Below, piece by piece: positions 6,266 through 7,005 of a DNA stretch of 7,005 nt. Origin of the DNA: Giesbergeria sp. (GTDB taxonomy: Bacteria > Pseudomonadota > Gammaproteobacteria > Burkholderiales > Burkholderiaceae_C); the NCBI GenBank assembly GCA_017998735.1, contig JAGOCN010000088.1, positions 1 through 7,005 on the forward strand, read 5' to 3'. Position 1 is the stretch's first letter; each line of letters starts with the position of its first letter. The position numbers were made by a program, and so were the translations under genes. The notes under the pieces are model-generated. The model was not told the origin of the DNA. It searched no databases and worked only from the letters and a program-made list of their open reading frames with translations.

Positions 6266-6915
6266 GGCGCCATGCGTTGCCTGTGTTGCTGATGCTCAAT
6301 GGAGCATTGGCTGCGTGGCTGACCTGGATGTGGTTTACCCCTCAAGGAGCGCTGCGCAACGTGCATTGGCAGCCTCCGATGGCACAAAAAACCGATCTCT
6401 CCAGCCTGCTGCCGGCCTTGCCAACATTGCAGCAGACCGACACTGGCCGCTTCATCGTTCTGCTGGAGCGTCCGCTGTTCTCACCCACACGCCGTCCGCC
6501 GCCCCCGCCGCCGCCCCCGCCACCAGTCGCTGCCGCACCTGTGGACAACTTTAGCACCGCCCGTTTGTCTGGCGTGTTTGAAGGTCCGGGCGGCACTGGC
6601 ATCATCATCCAGATCGCTGGAAAAAATCACCGCCTGCAACTCAATCAGGCATTGGATGGCTGGACCCTCAAATCGGTGAGGGGTCGCCAAGTCACGTTTG
6701 GCAACGCTAGTGAAACCCGTGTACTGCAGTTGCCGCTTGCGCCACTGAACGCCTACACCGGGCAACCGCTCGCAACAGTGCCTGTACCTCTCCATGCGCC
6801 AGATGCATCCCGCGCCAGCCGTGCAAACGAAGGTGCAGCAGGCAGTGCGCAGCAAGGTGCGGAAAGTGCGGAACCTCCCAAGCCACGGGCCGTGTTTGGC
6901 GGTTCGCGCCGCTGA
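6262..6915 (+). CDS. gspN: GspN/GspC-like HR-domain protein linking platform to secretin
   Basis: A 217-residue bitopic protein. A membrane helix lies at about 6-25, then a periplasmic segment with ERPLFSPTRRP at about 69-79, ten consecutive prolines (79-88), and a small beta domain at about 97-150 (FSTARLSGVFEG, GIIIQIAGKNHRLQ, DGWTLKSVRGRQVTF). The 'RPLF' motif before a Pro-rich linker and this beta domain match the homology region (HR) of GspC, which binds the secretin N0 domain. No PDZ domain or C-terminal coiled coil follows. Instead there is an Ala/Ser/Pro-rich tail ending AVFGGSRR (AVFGG at 210-214). The place after gspM matches Xanthomonas xpsN, which works with XpsL, XpsM and the secretin XpsD, hence the symbol. 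Functionally it is probably the GspC equivalent; it is not the classical Klebsiella-type GspN. The role is well supported; the name is a matter of convention. Confidence 0.75.
   Translation: MRRHALPVLLMLNGALAAWLTWMWFTPQGALRNVHWQPPMAQKTDLSSLLPALPTLQQTDTGRFIVLLERPLFSPTRRPPPPPPPPPPVAAAPVDNFSTARLSGVFEGPGGTGIIIQIAGKNHRLQLNQALDGWTLKSVRGRQVTFGNASETRVLQLPLAPLNAYTGQPLATVPVPLHAPDASRASRANEGAAGSAQQGAESAEPPKPRAVFGGSRR
6496..6525 (+). repeat. Proline-codon run encoding ten consecutive prolines
   Basis: Ten proline codons in a row (mostly CCG and CCC, ending CCA CCA) form a C-rich low-complexity tract with local six-base CCGCCC periodicity. It encodes the linker between the membrane-proximal part and the HR domain of the GspN/C-like protein. 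Such tracts can stall ribosomes and require EF-P, and the DNA may be prone to slippage. Confidence 0.85.
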
Positions 6916-6961
6916 GTGCACTCACCGATGTTGCGCAACGCACTCCACGCACTCTCTTTTT
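6914..6961 (+). terminator. Possible weak intrinsic terminator with nested palindromes
   Basis: The region starts on the gspN stop codon. GAGTGCACTC (6914-6923) and GTTGCGCAAC (6930-6939) are perfect 10-bp palindromes. The GAGTGC at 6914-6919 can also pair with GCACTC at 6940-6945 or at 6949-6954, and the latter is followed almost at once by a five-T run at 6957-6961. ACGCACTC occurs twice in tandem (6938-6945 and 6947-6954). This has parts of an intrinsic terminator, but the stem is short, the loop long, and the T-run only five. In related operons gspD follows here, so a full stop to transcription would be surprising. Confidence 0.25.
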
Positions 6962-7005
6962 GACGTACATGTCCTGCCCCTTTTTGGCTCCCATGCAATG
7001 AATTC
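6916..7005. other. Intergenic tail after the gsp genes; no gene start resolved
   Basis: These 90 bases hold no supported gene. From the xps-type gene order, gspD (secretin) would be expected next. The only + strand ATG whose frame stays open to the window end is at 6998, two codons before the edge and without a visible ribosome binding site. ATGs at 6928, 6969 and 6993 meet stops after 11, 10 and 1 further codons or fewer. The sequence ends in GAATTC (7000-7005). Confidence 0.5.

Noticed and set aside
7000..7005. GAATTC (EcoRI site) as the final six bases
   Set aside because: Might mean the record ends at a cloning site, but nothing matching is at the other end and a chance hit is possible, so no biological claim is made.
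1..7005. Mobile elements, CRISPR arrays, tRNA or rRNA genes, and defence genes
   Set aside because: No spaced direct repeats, transposase-like proteins or RNA gene signatures were seen; the coding space is fully taken by T2SS genes.

Overview
The window is a run of type II secretion system (T2SS, general secretory pathway) genes, all on the + strand. The order is gspE (3' end only), gspF, gspG, gspH, gspI, gspJ, gspK, gspL, gspM and a gspN/gspC-like gene. This matches the Xanthomonas xps layout (E-F-G-H-I-J-K-L-M-N-D), in which the HR-domain protein lies late in the operon and the secretin gene gspD comes after it. No secretin coding sequence can be read before the window ends. The high GC content, the strong G/C third-position bias (weaker from gspK onward) and the protein style suggest a betaproteobacterium, probably of the Comamonadaceae/Burkholderiales type. 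That placement is inference; no taxonomic marker gene is present.

Layout: 3-146 encodes the last residues of the GspE ATPase. 139-1413 encodes GspF, the polytopic platform protein. 1442-3493 holds four pseudopilins with an N-terminal Glu at mature position 5: major GspG, then minor GspH, GspI and GspJ. 3490-4374 encodes GspK, the tip pseudopilin lacking that Glu. 4380-6265 encodes the inner-membrane scaffold proteins GspL and GspM (GspMb-type). 6262-6915 encodes an HR-domain protein that should link the platform to the secretin. 6916-7005 is a short non-coding tail with palindromes and a T-run.

The genes are tightly packed. Five junctions are ATGA overlaps (H/I, I/J, J/K, L/M, M/N), and gspE/gspF overlap by 8 nt. 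The only gaps are K/L (5 nt) and the two flanks of gspG (28 and 26 nt). The set should act as one machine: GspE drives assembly of a pseudopilus (G body, H-I-J-K tip) on the GspF/L/M platform, pushing folded periplasmic exoproteins through an outer-membrane secretin.

The system itself is well known. The least ordinary signal is a five-residue motif, AVFGG, found at or near the C-termini of three otherwise unrelated components (GspJ, GspL and the GspN/C-like protein), each time with different synonymous codons. Secondary points are a roughly 90-residue disordered tail on GspL, a decaproline linker in the GspN/C-like protein, and a small hairpin covering the gspG ribosome binding site.
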